DNA of 64,000 nucleotides from Salinibacterium sp. dk2585 (GCF_008001035.1 NZ_CP042856.1:558001-622000); one strand, 5' to 3'; numbered from the stretch's first letter, positions 23,995 through 32,737 are shown. Made by a program: numbers and translations. The notes: generated by a model from the letters alone, not told the origin.

Positions 23995-25317
23995 ATGATC
24001 CAGGCAATTCGCGGCAGGCTGAAACTGCGGCACGAGGGCGGCTTCACGCTTGTGGAAGTTGTCGTTGCGATGTCGATCTTCATGATCATCTCCGCCGGGA
24101 TCCTTCACACGATGCTGACCCTGCTGTCGATCACCCGAGATTCTCGAGTGCGGCAGGTGGCCGGCAACCTCGCGGCGCAGGAGATCGACCTCGCACGCAG
24201 CGCGACCGACATCTTTGCCCTCAACAACGCCACCCGCGTCGTCGAGCTGAACAACGACACTTTCACGGTGCACCGCACCACCAGTTGGGTGAATGCCGCC
24301 GAAGAACTCTCAGCGTGCGGCGCGGGCGGGGGCACCCTCCGGTACAAGCAAATCAAGGTCGAGGTCGAATGGCAGACCGCGGGTGAGGTCCGCAGCATCG
24401 AGAGCGACACCCTCCTCAACCCGAGCGCACGGATCAATGACCCGGACCTCAGCACCGTCCTCGTCGTGGTCACATCGGCTGTGAGTGGCGAGGGTGTGCC
24501 GGGCATTCCCGTCAAAGCGGTGCCCAGCGGGGGCGGGGCGACTCTCAACACAACGACGGATGCTGAGGGGTGCGCCTACTTCCTGAAGGCTGCGCCGGCC
24601 ACCTACAACGTGAGCCTGTCAAGCCCGCCCGGTCGCAACTTCGTCGACCCGCTGAGTTCGTCCACACCGATGCAGACGGCGGGCGTCCAGAAGGGTGAGG
24701 CCGCGACCGTACCGTTTAACTTTGACGAATCGGGCGACCTCAGGGTGCGCTACGACGTGCCTGGTGCGATTGTGGCCCGCAACCTCACGACGACTCTTTT
24801 CAGTACGCGTGAACCGTTCCGTTCGACTGCGACATCGGCGTCGAACCCTCGCACGATCACAGTCGCTGCCTTCGCGGATGGCTACACTCCGGTCGCGGGA
24901 GACGCGGTCGAGTGCGCAGCATCCGACCCTGCCCAGTGGTCAGAGACGGCAGGCCTTTCGAGCGGTAGCCGCGTCGCTCCTGTCGCCGCGCTGGGCGGCG
25001 AGGTCAGTGACGTGACGGTGCCGGCAGGAGCCGTTCGGATGACTCAGGATGTCAACCGGTACATCATCGCGCGATCGACCGTGTCGTCGGTGGAAGGTCA
25101 CCCTGGCTGTGGCGTGCAACAGGTGCTCCGTTTTGATCGGGCCAGCAACGCGCGTCCGACGCTCATCCTTCCATACGGGAGTTGGAGCCTTGAGGCGACC
25201 ACATCGTCGACCGCGAGCAGTGGTGCTGCGATCCCAGGTGCGCGCATGGCGCTCGTAGGAAATGGTGTGGTGCAGGGCAACGTGGTCACGATCGACCCGA
25301 GGGTTCCGGTCTCATGA
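23995..25317 (+). CDS. Minor pilin-like protein with carboxypeptidase-regulatory-like domain
   Basis: A prepilin-like protein of about 440 residues, much longer than ordinary minor pilins (PilV/GspI type start). The cleavage site is HEGG|FTLVEVVVAMSIFMI, with Glu at +5. After the pilin helix comes a segment with SVSGEGVPG-like spacing: SAVSGEGVPGIPVKAVPSGG then DAEGCAYFLKAAPATYNVSL. That pattern is typical of beta-sandwich CarboxypepD_reg/CNA-B-like domains found in surface adhesins. Several cysteines are present outside the membrane helix. ATG at 23995 with GGGGGG 5 nt upstream is preferred; a GTG at 23959 would lengthen the leader by 12 residues. A tip or adhesive role is inferred. Confidence 0.75.
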   Translation: MIQAIRGRLKLRHEGGFTLVEVVVAMSIFMIISAGILHTMLTLLSITRDSRVRQVAGNLAAQEIDLARSATDIFALNNATRVVELNNDTFTVHRTTSWVNAAEELSACGAGGGTLRYKQIKVEVEWQTAGEVRSIESDTLLNPSARINDPDLSTVLVVVTSAVSGEGVPGIPVKAVPSGGGATLNTTTDAEGCAYFLKAAPATYNVSLSSPPGRNFVDPLSSSTPMQTAGVQKGEAATVPFNFDESGDLRVRYDVPGAIVARNLTTTLFSTREPFRSTATSASNPRTITVAAFADGYTPVAGDAVECAASDPAQWSETAGLSSGSRVAPVAALGGEVSDVTVPAGAVRMTQDVNRYIIARSTVSSVEGHPGCGVQQVLRFDRASNARPTLILPYGSWSLEATTSSTASSGAAIPGARMALVGNGVVQGNVVTIDPRVPVS

Positions 25318-26036
25318 CGTTCCGGACACTGCGTTTCCGCGTCGCGCAAGGCGAGCGGGGGATGGGCATGCCCGAGCTCATTGTCGCCATGTCGTTGTTT
25401 GCGATCCTCATGACCCTCGTGCTCACGACGGTTGTCTCGTTCAGTCGCGCGATGACACAGGACACCGCTGCGAACGACAGTGCGAACATCGGTGCGATCG
25501 GCATGAACGAGCTGACCCGAGTCATCCGTTCAGGCACCACCGTGCCGCTGCCCAGTTCGACGACGCCCCTTCCCGTCTTCGTGGAAGCGAAGCGCGAGAG
25601 CGTGACGTTGCATGCGTTCATCGACACCTCGGCGGCGACGCCTAAGCCGGTCAAGGTGCGGTTCGCTGTCGAGCCTTCGACTCGCGATCTCGTCGAAACT
25701 CGATGGGATGCCTATCCGACGCCCGGCAACCCCTCCTACTGGTCGTTCAGTGCCACCCCGTCGTTCGAGCGGGTGGTCGCCCGCAAGATCATCGCCCCGA
25801 CGGCCGCCGAGCGGCCCCTCTTCAGCTACTACCGCATCAACGACACCACAAAGGTGGAGGAGCAGGTCCCCCTGTCTGCCACCGGAGCGCTGACCGAAGC
25901 GGAGAAGCTGCGCGTGGTCGCCGTCGAGGTCACCATGAAAGTGCAGGCCGACGAGACGGAGCGCGCTGCGCCCGTCACGATCGTCAATCGAGTCGGTCTG
26001 CCCAATCTGGGCGTCTCGCGATTGGGAATCTTATGA
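25314..26036 (+). CDS. Minor pilin, PilW-like
   Basis: A 240-residue prepilin-like protein. The cleavage site is GERG|MGMPELIVAMSLFAI, with Glu at +5 (E21) but Met rather than Phe at +1, as in several PilW/GspJ proteins. The hydrophobic helix is followed by a region beginning TQDTAANDSANIGAIGMNELTRVIRSG, a conserved layout of PilW. It overlaps the preceding gene by ATGA and the following gene by ATGA, so the minor pilins are translationally coupled. Confidence 0.78.
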   Translation: MTFRTLRFRVAQGERGMGMPELIVAMSLFAILMTLVLTTVVSFSRAMTQDTAANDSANIGAIGMNELTRVIRSGTTVPLPSSTTPLPVFVEAKRESVTLHAFIDTSAATPKPVKVRFAVEPSTRDLVETRWDAYPTPGNPSYWSFSATPSFERVVARKIIAPTAAERPLFSYYRINDTTKVEEQVPLSATGALTEAEKLRVVAVEVTMKVQADETERAAPVTIVNRVGLPNLGVSRLGIL

Positions 26037-27847
26037 TCCGCCTTCTGAGGTTCCGCCTTCGCCTCCTGCGCCGCGAGCAGGCAGGTATTGCCATGGTCAC
26101 CGTCATCGGGGTCACCTCGGTGCTGGTGTTGCTCGTCGTGGCCGCGACCGCTACGGTGCTGGGAAGCCAGCGCAAGTCCGTCGACGACGCCGACTGGAAC
26201 GCAGCGCTTGCGGCCGCCTATGCCGCGATCGACGAGTACCAGAACCGCATCAGCGATGAGCCGTCCTACGTCAAGTACGGCAATCCGGGTTCGGAGTTCA
26301 GTAACCCGACGGGTTCGGCGACGGCGACCGTCCAACTCCCCGCGACCCATAATCCGGCGTTCGACCTGGGCGAGTCCGGTGCCTGGGCGACGGTGCCGGG
26401 CAGTGACGACGCCCGCTTCCGCTACGAGGTCGACAACGCCGAATACGCCGCGACCGGAACCGTGAAGCTGCGCGCCACGGGCGCCGTCGGCAAGCAGACC
26501 AGGACGATCGTCGCGAACCTGCGGCAGACCGGGTTCATCGACTTCCTGTACTTCACCGACTACGAAATGTCAGATCCCGACGTTCGGGGCATGTCGGTCA
26601 ACTCACCCGCTTCGCCATCGTGCACGGTGATCCACAAGTGGAAGCCGGGAGGCTCGACCCGGGGCTGCACTACCATCCAGTTCGGCAACTCCGATGAGAT
26701 CAAGGGGCCGCTCCACTCCAACGACACGATGCTGATCTGTGCCGCTCGCTTCGAAGGTGTCGTCACAACGGGCAATCCATCAGGTGGCTTCGACCGGCCG
26801 AGCGGATGTTCGCTTCCGACCTTCACGGAGGGTGCGCCGGTCTACAGCCCCAGCATTCCCATGCCTCCGACGAATTCCGAGCTCAAGCAAGAGACTCGCA
26901 CCGACGTTCCGGACGACGTGCCACGTCCCGGCTGCCTTTACACCGGCCCGACGAGCATCGAGTTCCTCAACGGTGGCAAGATGCACGTGAAGTCGCCTTG
27001 GACCAAGTACACCAACATCCGCGGTGCCACGGGCGCGACGGGGGACAATAGCCAGTCGGCGCAATGCGGTACGCCGGCGCAACTTCGCAACGGTGTCACT
27101 CTCGACGTGCCGGAGAACAACGTCATCTATGTGCAGAACACCCCGCTGTCTGGCCCCAATGGCGCCTCCTCCACGGATACGACCGCACCTGCGGTTGCGG
27201 GTGGCTGGTTCACTCCGTCGCAGCCCGCGGCGTGCAAACACGCGACCAGCGGCAACCGTCTGACCAATAACCTCGGCCATTCCCAGAATGTGGTGGGTTA
27301 CCCCCGAACCAATGAGCTGCCGCCCGTGAGCGGAACCGACGCAGACACGTCCTACGGTTGTCGTAACGGCGACGTGTTCATCTCGGGCCAGTTGAGCGGC
27401 GGCGGTGTCACAGTCGCGGCAGAGAACTACATCTACATAACGGGTGACCTCACCTATCAGAATGACGAACGCGACATGCTCGGACTCGTCGGCAACAACG
27501 CCGTCTGGGTGTACAACCCGATGCGATATTCCTCGGGCACCCCCCTCCTTGGGAGCCACAGGCGCATCGACGCCGCCATCCTTTCAGTGAGCCACACCTT
27601 TGCCGTACAGAACTACAACGTTGGTGGCGACCGAGGCGTATTGACAGTGCGGGGTGCCATCGCCCAAAAGTTCCGAGGCCCGGTCGGTAATACGGGCCCT
27701 AACGGCTATGACAAGGACTACCGTTACGACGGCCGGTTCCGCTATATGGCTCCGCCGAAGTTTCTCTCTCCCGTGACGACCACATACGGTGTCAATGTGT
27801 GGATCGAAGTCCAGCCGGCGTTCAACCCGGATGGTACCTATCGATGA
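26033..27847 (+). CDS. Large PilX-like pilus-associated protein
   Basis: A 604-residue protein with a PilX-type N-terminus: a basic stretch RLLRFRLRLLRR, then EQAG followed by a hydrophobic helix IAMVTVIGVTSVLVLLVVAA. There is no Glu at +5 after the presumed cleavage point, as in PilX/GspK-like subunits that can sit at the pilus tip. The long remainder contains pieces such as FLYFTDYEMSDPDV and a Gly/Asn-rich, beta-type region with repeated Cys (SGCSLPTF, PGCLYTGP, QCGTPA, YGCRNGDVF). No enzyme motif was found. Most of the protein is probably an exported beta-rich body. The start at 26033 overlaps the previous stop by ATGA. A tip adhesin or initiator role is inferred. Confidence 0.65.
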   Translation: MIRLLRFRLRLLRREQAGIAMVTVIGVTSVLVLLVVAATATVLGSQRKSVDDADWNAALAAAYAAIDEYQNRISDEPSYVKYGNPGSEFSNPTGSATATVQLPATHNPAFDLGESGAWATVPGSDDARFRYEVDNAEYAATGTVKLRATGAVGKQTRTIVANLRQTGFIDFLYFTDYEMSDPDVRGMSVNSPASPSCTVIHKWKPGGSTRGCTTIQFGNSDEIKGPLHSNDTMLICAARFEGVVTTGNPSGGFDRPSGCSLPTFTEGAPVYSPSIPMPPTNSELKQETRTDVPDDVPRPGCLYTGPTSIEFLNGGKMHVKSPWTKYTNIRGATGATGDNSQSAQCGTPAQLRNGVTLDVPENNVIYVQNTPLSGPNGASSTDTTAPAVAGGWFTPSQPAACKHATSGNRLTNNLGHSQNVVGYPRTNELPPVSGTDADTSYGCRNGDVFISGQLSGGGVTVAAENYIYITGDLTYQNDERDMLGLVGNNAVWVYNPMRYSSGTPLLGSHRRIDAAILSVSHTFAVQNYNVGGDRGVLTVRGAIAQKFRGPVGNTGPNGYDKDYRYDGRFRYMAPPKFLSPVTTTYGVNVWIEVQPAFNPDGTYR

Positions 27848-28701
27848 TCGCGCTGACGTTGGCCGCTGACCCCGCGGTGGCGGCCACCGTGATCGTCTTG
27901 GCCGGCATCCTGGGCCTCATCATCGGCTCCTTCCTCAACGTCGTCATCTGGCGGGTCCCGCGGCGCGAGTCGCTGAGCGAGAAGGGCAGTGCCTGCCCCA
28001 AGTGCGGTCACCCGATCAGGTGGCGAGACAACGTGCCGCTGCTCGGGTGGGTGCTCTTGCGCGGGCGCTGTCGCGACTGCGGTGAGAGGATCTCGCCGCG
28101 CTATCCCGCTGTTGAGTTGCTCACAGGAGTCGTCTTCGCTGCTGTCGCGGCCTGGGTGCTCAGCCCGCTCGGCCCCGTCTCGCCGACGGCCATGCCGGCG
28201 CAGCTCGTCGCGCTCGTCGCGTTTCTCTACCTGGCCTCTATCTCGATCGCGCTGACCTTCATCGACCTCGACACCCACACGCTGCCCAACCGCATCGTGC
28301 TGCCGGCATACCTCGTCGGGGGAGTGCTGCTGGTCGTCGCATCCGTCCTCGCCGGCACTCCGGATGCCATCATCCGCGCCCTCATCGCAATGACAGCCAT
28401 GTTCGTCGCCTACCTCGTGATGGCGCTCGCGTACCCCGGCGGCATGGGGCTCGGCGACGTCAAGCTCGCGGGCGTGCTCGGGCTCTACCTCGGCTGGATC
28501 GGCTGGGGAGCACTCCTCGTCGGCGCATTCGCGGCCTTCGTTCTGGGGGGTCTCTTTTCGATCGTTTTGCTTGCGCTCAGGCGGGTGAACCGCAAGAGTG
28601 GGATTCCATTCGGGCCCTGGATGTTGGGGGGCGCCTGGGTGGGGGTCTTCATGGGGGAGATCCTGTGGCGGTCATATCTGTCACTGTTCGGCCTCGCCTG
28701 A
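27844..28701 (+). CDS. pilD: Prepilin peptidase / N-methyltransferase PilD
   Basis: Aspartyl membrane protease of the type IV prepilin peptidase family, 285 residues, which cuts prepilin leaders and methylates the new N-terminus. The bifunctional form is indicated by the N-terminal domain GSFLNVVIWRVPRRESL with zinc-type cysteines C51, C54, C76 and C79 (CPKCGH, CRDCGE). The catalytic aspartates lie in TFIDLDTHTLPNR (D141/D143) and GMGLGDVKLAG (D205). Six to eight membrane segments are visible. ATG at 27844 overlaps the stop of the PilX-like gene by ATGA. The four prepilin genes just upstream are its likely substrates. Confidence 0.93.
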   Translation: MIALTLAADPAVAATVIVLAGILGLIIGSFLNVVIWRVPRRESLSEKGSACPKCGHPIRWRDNVPLLGWVLLRGRCRDCGERISPRYPAVELLTGVVFAAVAAWVLSPLGPVSPTAMPAQLVALVAFLYLASISIALTFIDLDTHTLPNRIVLPAYLVGGVLLVVASVLAGTPDAIIRALIAMTAMFVAYLVMALAYPGGMGLGDVKLAGVLGLYLGWIGWGALLVGAFAAFVLGGLFSIVLLALRRVNRKSGIPFGPWMLGGAWVGVFMGEILWRSYLSLFGLA

Positions 28702-28736
28702 GGGCCGAACGCGTTATTGGGGGGAAGGGCTGAACC

Positions 28737-29780
28737 ATGGCCAAACGCATAGTGGGGGTCGACATCGGCAACGATGCGATCCGCGCCGTCGAGGTGCTTG
28801 ATCCTGCGGGCGCGCGCCCGACGATCGAGCGATTTCACGAGGTGCCGCTGCCTGAGGGCGCCGCCCGCAGCGGTGACGTGCTCGAAGTGCACACCGTCTC
28901 GGCGAGCCTCAAGCGCCTGTGGAGTGAGGGCGGCTTCAAGAGCAAGTCGGTCGCTCTCGGCATGGGCAACCAGCGAGTGCTCGCCCGTGACCTCACGGTG
29001 CCCCGGATGCCGCTGGCCCGCATCCGCGAGTCCCTCCCGTTCCAGGTGCAGGAGATGCTGCCGGTGCCGGTTGCGGATGCCCTCCTCGACTTCTACCCCG
29101 TCTCCGAGGCGGACGGAGAGAATGGCCCCGTCATCAACGGCCTCCTCGTCGCCGCGATCAAGGACGCGGTCATGGCCAATGTCAACGCGGTGGAGCTCGC
29201 AGGACTCGCCCCCGTCGAGGTCGACCTCATTCCCTTCGCGCTCACGCGCGTGCATGTTCGCGGTGAGCACTCGCAGGGCACGACGGCCCTCATCGACATC
29301 GGCGCGACGACCACCAACGTCGTGATCGCGACCAATGGCATCCCGCAGTTCGTGCGCATCATCCCCGCGGGCGGCGACGACATCACGACCGCGCTCGTGC
29401 AGCGCCTCGACATGGCGCACGACATCGCCGAGCAGGTCAAGCGGCGCCTTGGCATCATTACGGCGGGAGCCGCACCCGAGCACCGTCCCGCGATCGAGGT
29501 CATCTACGAGTCGACCGGCCAGCTGCTCAACGGTCTCCGCAACACGCTCAACTACTTCGTCAACTCGCACCCCAACGACCCGATCGTGCGGATCGTGTTG
29601 ACGGGTGGCGGGGCACAGCTGCCGGGCTTCTCCGCCGCACTCTTTGAACTGACGCGCGTCGCGGTTGTCGCGAACGACTCCTTCAGCGGCGTCAAGGTCG
29701 CGAAGTCTGCCGAGGCGGGCATCGGCCGCTCCGACAGCTACTCGGTCGCGCTCGGACTTGCCCTGGGGAGCAAGGCATGA
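28737..29780 (+). CDS. pilM: Type IV pilus assembly protein PilM
   Basis: Actin-like cytoplasmic ATP-binding protein, 347 residues, that links the PilN tail to the ATPases. The N-terminal phosphate-1 motif is VGVDIGNDAIRAVEV, the second phosphate loop is ALIDIGATTTNVVIA, and the adenosine motif is IVLTGGGAQLPGF. The region RESLPFQVQEMLPVPV is characteristic of PilM. The ATG is 35 nt after pilD and has GGGGGAAGG upstream. Its stop overlaps the pilN start (ATGA). Confidence 0.92.
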   Translation: MAKRIVGVDIGNDAIRAVEVLDPAGARPTIERFHEVPLPEGAARSGDVLEVHTVSASLKRLWSEGGFKSKSVALGMGNQRVLARDLTVPRMPLARIRESLPFQVQEMLPVPVADALLDFYPVSEADGENGPVINGLLVAAIKDAVMANVNAVELAGLAPVEVDLIPFALTRVHVRGEHSQGTTALIDIGATTTNVVIATNGIPQFVRIIPAGGDDITTALVQRLDMAHDIAEQVKRRLGIITAGAAPEHRPAIEVIYESTGQLLNGLRNTLNYFVNSHPNDPIVRIVLTGGGAQLPGFSAALFELTRVAVVANDSFSGVKVAKSAEAGIGRSDSYSVALGLALGSKA

Positions 29781-30469
29781 GCGCGAAGGACAACGCCGTC
29801 ATCGTCGGCGGCGAACCCAGGATCGACTTCCTCCCGCCGGAGATCCGTGAGAAGAAACAGTTCCGCCGCAGGATTCGTGCGCTGATCATGCTGATCGTGG
29901 TCGTAGCGGCCGGATGCGTCGTCGCATACGCCGGGGTATCAGCTCTCGCTCTATCGGCTCAGGTTGCGCTGACCGCCGAGCAGGACCGCACGCGGGAGCT
30001 CATTCAGGCGCAAAACCAGTACTCAGAGGCTCGAATGGTGGAGAGCAGGGTCGCGGCAATACGGGATGCTCGCCTCGTCGCCTCGGCAAACGCCGTCCGT
30101 TGGGCCGACTTTATTGCGGAGCTGCAGGCCACGATGCCCGAGGGAGGTGTTGTCACGGGGGTCACCGCCGATTCCTACTCCGCGACTGAAGCGATTGCCG
30201 TCGAGACGGATCCTCTCTATGCCGTGCCGACCGTCGGGGTCCTAATCGATGCCACGCTGCCATCCCTTGCCGCAATCGCCGACTGGGTCGACGCCCTCGA
30301 GCAGGTGCCGGGGGTCGTTGCCTACACTCCTGGCAGCGCCACCTTGTCGGAAGACGGGTACACCATTCAGGTCGGGGTCTCCGCCAGTGAAGAGCGCTTC
30401 GAGCGTCGCTACTTCGAATCGCCCGGATCCGAGCCAGCGGGCGAAGCTACTGAAGGAGCAGGGCAGTGA
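29777..30469 (+). CDS. pilN: PilN-like assembly protein
   Basis: A 230-residue bitopic membrane protein. The cytoplasmic N-terminus contains PRIDFLPPEIREKKQFRRR, the PilM-binding INLLP-type motif of PilN in altered form. One transmembrane helix (ALIMLIVVVAAGCVVAYAGVS, about 37-58) is followed by a coiled-coil-like stretch and an external alpha/beta part. Position between pilM and a PilO-like gene, with four-base overlaps on both sides, supports the call better than sequence alone. Confidence 0.8.
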   Translation: MSAKDNAVIVGGEPRIDFLPPEIREKKQFRRRIRALIMLIVVVAAGCVVAYAGVSALALSAQVALTAEQDRTRELIQAQNQYSEARMVESRVAAIRDARLVASANAVRWADFIAELQATMPEGGVVTGVTADSYSATEAIAVETDPLYAVPTVGVLIDATLPSLAAIADWVDALEQVPGVVAYTPGSATLSEDGYTIQVGVSASEERFERRYFESPGSEPAGEATEGAGQ

Positions 30470-31152
30470 ACAAGTCAAACTTCGGCACGATCATCGCCGT
30501 ACTGGTCATCGCAGCGCTGCTTGCTGGCACCTGGTTCATTGCCATCTCCCCGCGTCTTGCGGAGATATCGACGGCGAATGATGACCGCGAGCGGGCTGAG
30601 GCGCTCAATGTCGGCCACGAGGCAACCCTCCGGCGCTTGCAGGCGCTCGCAGAGGGGATGGAGGACCTCGAGCGTGACCTTGCTGTGCTCAGCATCGCGG
30701 TTCCCGACGATCTCGCCTACTCCAGCTACCTGCGGGAGTTGCAGGCGATCGGCGACGCGACAGGGACGGCGATCACCCTCGTGGGGGAGCCTTCGCTCGA
30801 GCGGTATGTCGCGCCGGTCGAGTCCGACGCGCTACATCCGGACGTAGCTGCTGCAGTGGGCAGCGTGAGCACTGACAACTTCGTGGTGGTCGATCTGAAC
30901 ATCAACATATTGGGCGAGACGGCTCGGGTCTTCGACGCGATCACTCGAATCCAGGAGACGCAGCGCTTCGGACTGGTGCACAACTTCGCATTCCCCGCCA
31001 ACCCGGCCGACCCCGCCGCGGCGGTGGACGCCACGCTTCAACTTCAGCTGTTCACGCTGCTCTCGCAGCCCGTGGCTGTAGGAGGAGGGGCTGCAGAAGT
31101 CGCCGTCGAAGGTGAGCAACAGGCTGACGAGTCTGGAGCGATCACGCAGTAG
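30466..31152 (+). CDS. pilO: PilO-like assembly protein
   Basis: A 228-residue bitopic protein with an N-terminal helix (FGTIIAVLVIAALLAGTWFIA), a heptad-like stretch rich in Glu/Ala/Leu (about 35-75) and a C-terminal ferredoxin-like region containing LNINILGETARVFDAITRIQETQRF, the usual PilO layout. GTG at 30466 overlaps the pilN stop. It is the last pilus gene; no PilP or secretin follows, as expected for a cell without an outer membrane. Confidence 0.78.
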   Translation: MNKSNFGTIIAVLVIAALLAGTWFIAISPRLAEISTANDDRERAEALNVGHEATLRRLQALAEGMEDLERDLAVLSIAVPDDLAYSSYLRELQAIGDATGTAITLVGEPSLERYVAPVESDALHPDVAAAVGSVSTDNFVVVDLNINILGETARVFDAITRIQETQRFGLVHNFAFPANPADPAAAVDATLQLQLFTLLSQPVAVGGGAAEVAVEGEQQADESGAITQ

Positions 31153-31255
31153 GTGATCGCTGCTGGGTTTGGCGGCACGCCTCCTGTCCCGCGTTCGGGG
31201 GCGTTGCTAGCATGGGCGACGCGCCGCTGCGGCGTGCCGACTAAGAGGAGCCCCC

Positions 31256-32389
31256 ATGAGCAACGCGTCTGACGACAAGCACCCCAAGTCCGACATCGCC
31301 GACCAGCTCGCTGGCACCCCCGCCACGGACGTCGAGACGACGCAGGCGGATGCGGCGGCTCCCGGCATCGCAGCGGCGGACGACGCAGACGGCGACGATG
31401 CCGACGGTTCAGCGGAGCCAGCTCCGCTCGCGGAGCCGATTGTCGAGACTGGGGACTCCTACGGCACGCCGACTGCAGGGTACTCCGAGGAGAGCCGCGA
31501 CCGCGCTCCTGCCGTTGAGCCCGAACCCCTCGTTGAGCCCGAGCCCTCTGCCGGGCTCTTCGACGCACGCACGGAGCCGTCGAGCGCCGAACCCGTCGCA
31601 GACCCCACCGTGACCCAGGTCGCATACGCGAACGAGCCGGAGGCGAAGCATGACTCCGAGCCGACAGCTGCCGCGGAGGCTGCGCCGCTCCCGCAGGGAG
31701 TGACGCCGCCGGCCGCATCGGAGACCCCCAGCCCGGCCTCAGGAGCGTACGTGCCGGCGTCCGAAGCGCCCGCAGCATCCGCCTACCCCGTGTCCGACCC
31801 GGTCGTGAGCTCTGCCCCGGCATCCCCTCAGACGGTCTACGTGACGGCCCCGACGCCGCCCAAGAAGCGCAGCAACCGCGGGATCGGCACCCTCTTCGCC
31901 GTCCTGGGCACCATCGCGTTCGGCCTCCTGCACAGTCTCATCACCGCGATCGCCTATGCCGCGGCCGATCGTGCCTTCGACATCCCCCGCTTCCTCCTGT
32001 CGAGCGGTTTCCTCGTGCCGACGATCACCTTCTTGGTGGTCTTCGTGCTCGCGGTGCTCCTCATCAACCGCGCCGGCTGGTGGGCCTGGGTGCTCGGTAG
32101 CCTCGTCATTGCGGCCGTCACCTACTTCGCGTCGATCGGCATCATCATGCTGCTCAGCAACGCGGTCGCGCTGACGCCGGCCGAGGGCCAGGAGATGTTC
32201 CTCCGGCTCGCCGTGAGCGCCCCGCTCATCGTCGCTGTTGTCGTTGCCCGCGAGGTCGCCATCTGGTTCGGTCTCGCGATCGCCGCTCGCGGCCGCAAGC
32301 TCAAAGCGCGCAATGCCGAGGCCCGTGCCGCCTACGACCGCGAACTCGCCGAGTCCCGCACTCGTTACGGCACTGTCGCCGCTGGTTGA
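31256..32389 (+). CDS. Membrane protein with long acidic disordered N-terminus
   Basis: A 377-residue protein I do not recognise. Residues 1 to about 200 are low complexity, rich in Glu, Asp, Ala, Pro and Ser, with repeats such as PEPLVEPEPS. A basic PPKKRSNRG joins this to four hydrophobic segments between about 205 and 350 (for example GTLFAVLGTIAFGLLHSLIT and FLVVFVLAVLLIN). The C-terminus is charged and helical. GAGGAG lies 6-7 nt before the ATG. The stop codon TGA lies inside a copy of the dispersed repeat. It is 103 nt downstream of pilO in the same direction; a link to the pilus is possible but unsupported. Confidence 0.75.
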   Translation: MSNASDDKHPKSDIADQLAGTPATDVETTQADAAAPGIAAADDADGDDADGSAEPAPLAEPIVETGDSYGTPTAGYSEESRDRAPAVEPEPLVEPEPSAGLFDARTEPSSAEPVADPTVTQVAYANEPEAKHDSEPTAAAEAAPLPQGVTPPAASETPSPASGAYVPASEAPAASAYPVSDPVVSSAPASPQTVYVTAPTPPKKRSNRGIGTLFAVLGTIAFGLLHSLITAIAYAAADRAFDIPRFLLSSGFLVPTITFLVVFVLAVLLINRAGWWAWVLGSLVIAAVTYFASIGIIMLLSNAVALTPAEGQEMFLRLAVSAPLIVAVVVAREVAIWFGLAIAARGRKLKARNAEARAAYDRELAESRTRYGTVAAG

Positions 32390-32417
32390 GTAGCGAGCGC
32401 CAGCGTATCGACACCAG
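32381..32417. repeat. Dispersed palindromic repeat, copy 3
   Basis: GCTGGTTGAGTAGCGAGCG, CCAGCGTATCGACACCAGC: the clearest copy, with outer arms GCTGGT/ACCAGC. It supplies the TGA stop of the preceding membrane protein gene. Confidence 0.75.
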
Positions 32418-32441
32418 CGCCCGTCTGACCCGCGGCACCAT

Positions 32442-32470
32442 TTGACCGCGCATCCGGCGCCGACTATCCT
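32442..32470 (+). promoter_or_regulatory. str operon (rpsL-rpsG-fusA-tuf) promoter
   Basis: TTGACC (32442-32447), a 17-nt spacer and TATCCT (32465-32470) make a strong housekeeping promoter. The start would be near 32477, leaving a leader of about 260 nt before rpsL. Confidence 0.65.
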
Positions 32471-32737
32471 TGTCTAGGTGTGCGCATTGCTGTGCGCTCC
32501 CCTGTGCCCAAAAGCATGACGGGCGTCGGGGAACGCATGAACTGGCACCAACCGGAATCGAGTTACGGGCGTGGCCTCACGGTCGCGCCGGGCTCCCACG
32601 GCATACCCACCACCGAAACCAGGCGAGAGCCTGCGATCAACGATGGGTCCAGCATCCGCAAGATTCCCGGGCTTCGGGACGAAGCGGATGCATGCAAGCA
32701 ACAACTGTCACCGTGCAGGATATCCAAGGAGTAAGAA
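32471..32737 (+). other. rpsL leader with nested hairpin
   Basis: Gene-free stretch between the str promoter and rpsL. Its main structure is a perfect 8-bp inverted repeat, GCATCCGC (32652-32659) and GCGGATGC (32684-32691), enclosing a second stem CCCG/CGGG. AAGGAG (32726-32731) is the rpsL ribosome site. Short open frames here have no coding character. Ribosomal-protein autoregulation is possible but no known leader motif was recognised. Confidence 0.5.

Noticed and set aside
31153-31255. Promoter TAGCATG before the acidic membrane protein
   Set aside because: TAGCAT at 31208 has no usable -35 and would leave a 40-nt leader; too weak to list.
17133-32389. The pilus block as a recent mobile island
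   Set aside because: No integrase, tRNA, insertion sequence or direct repeats at the edges; most genes share the composition of their neighbours. The dispersed repeats near both ends also occur elsewhere.
32509-32734. A small protein gene in the rpsL leader
   Set aside because: Open frames here have no ribosome site or family resemblance and overlap the leader hairpin.
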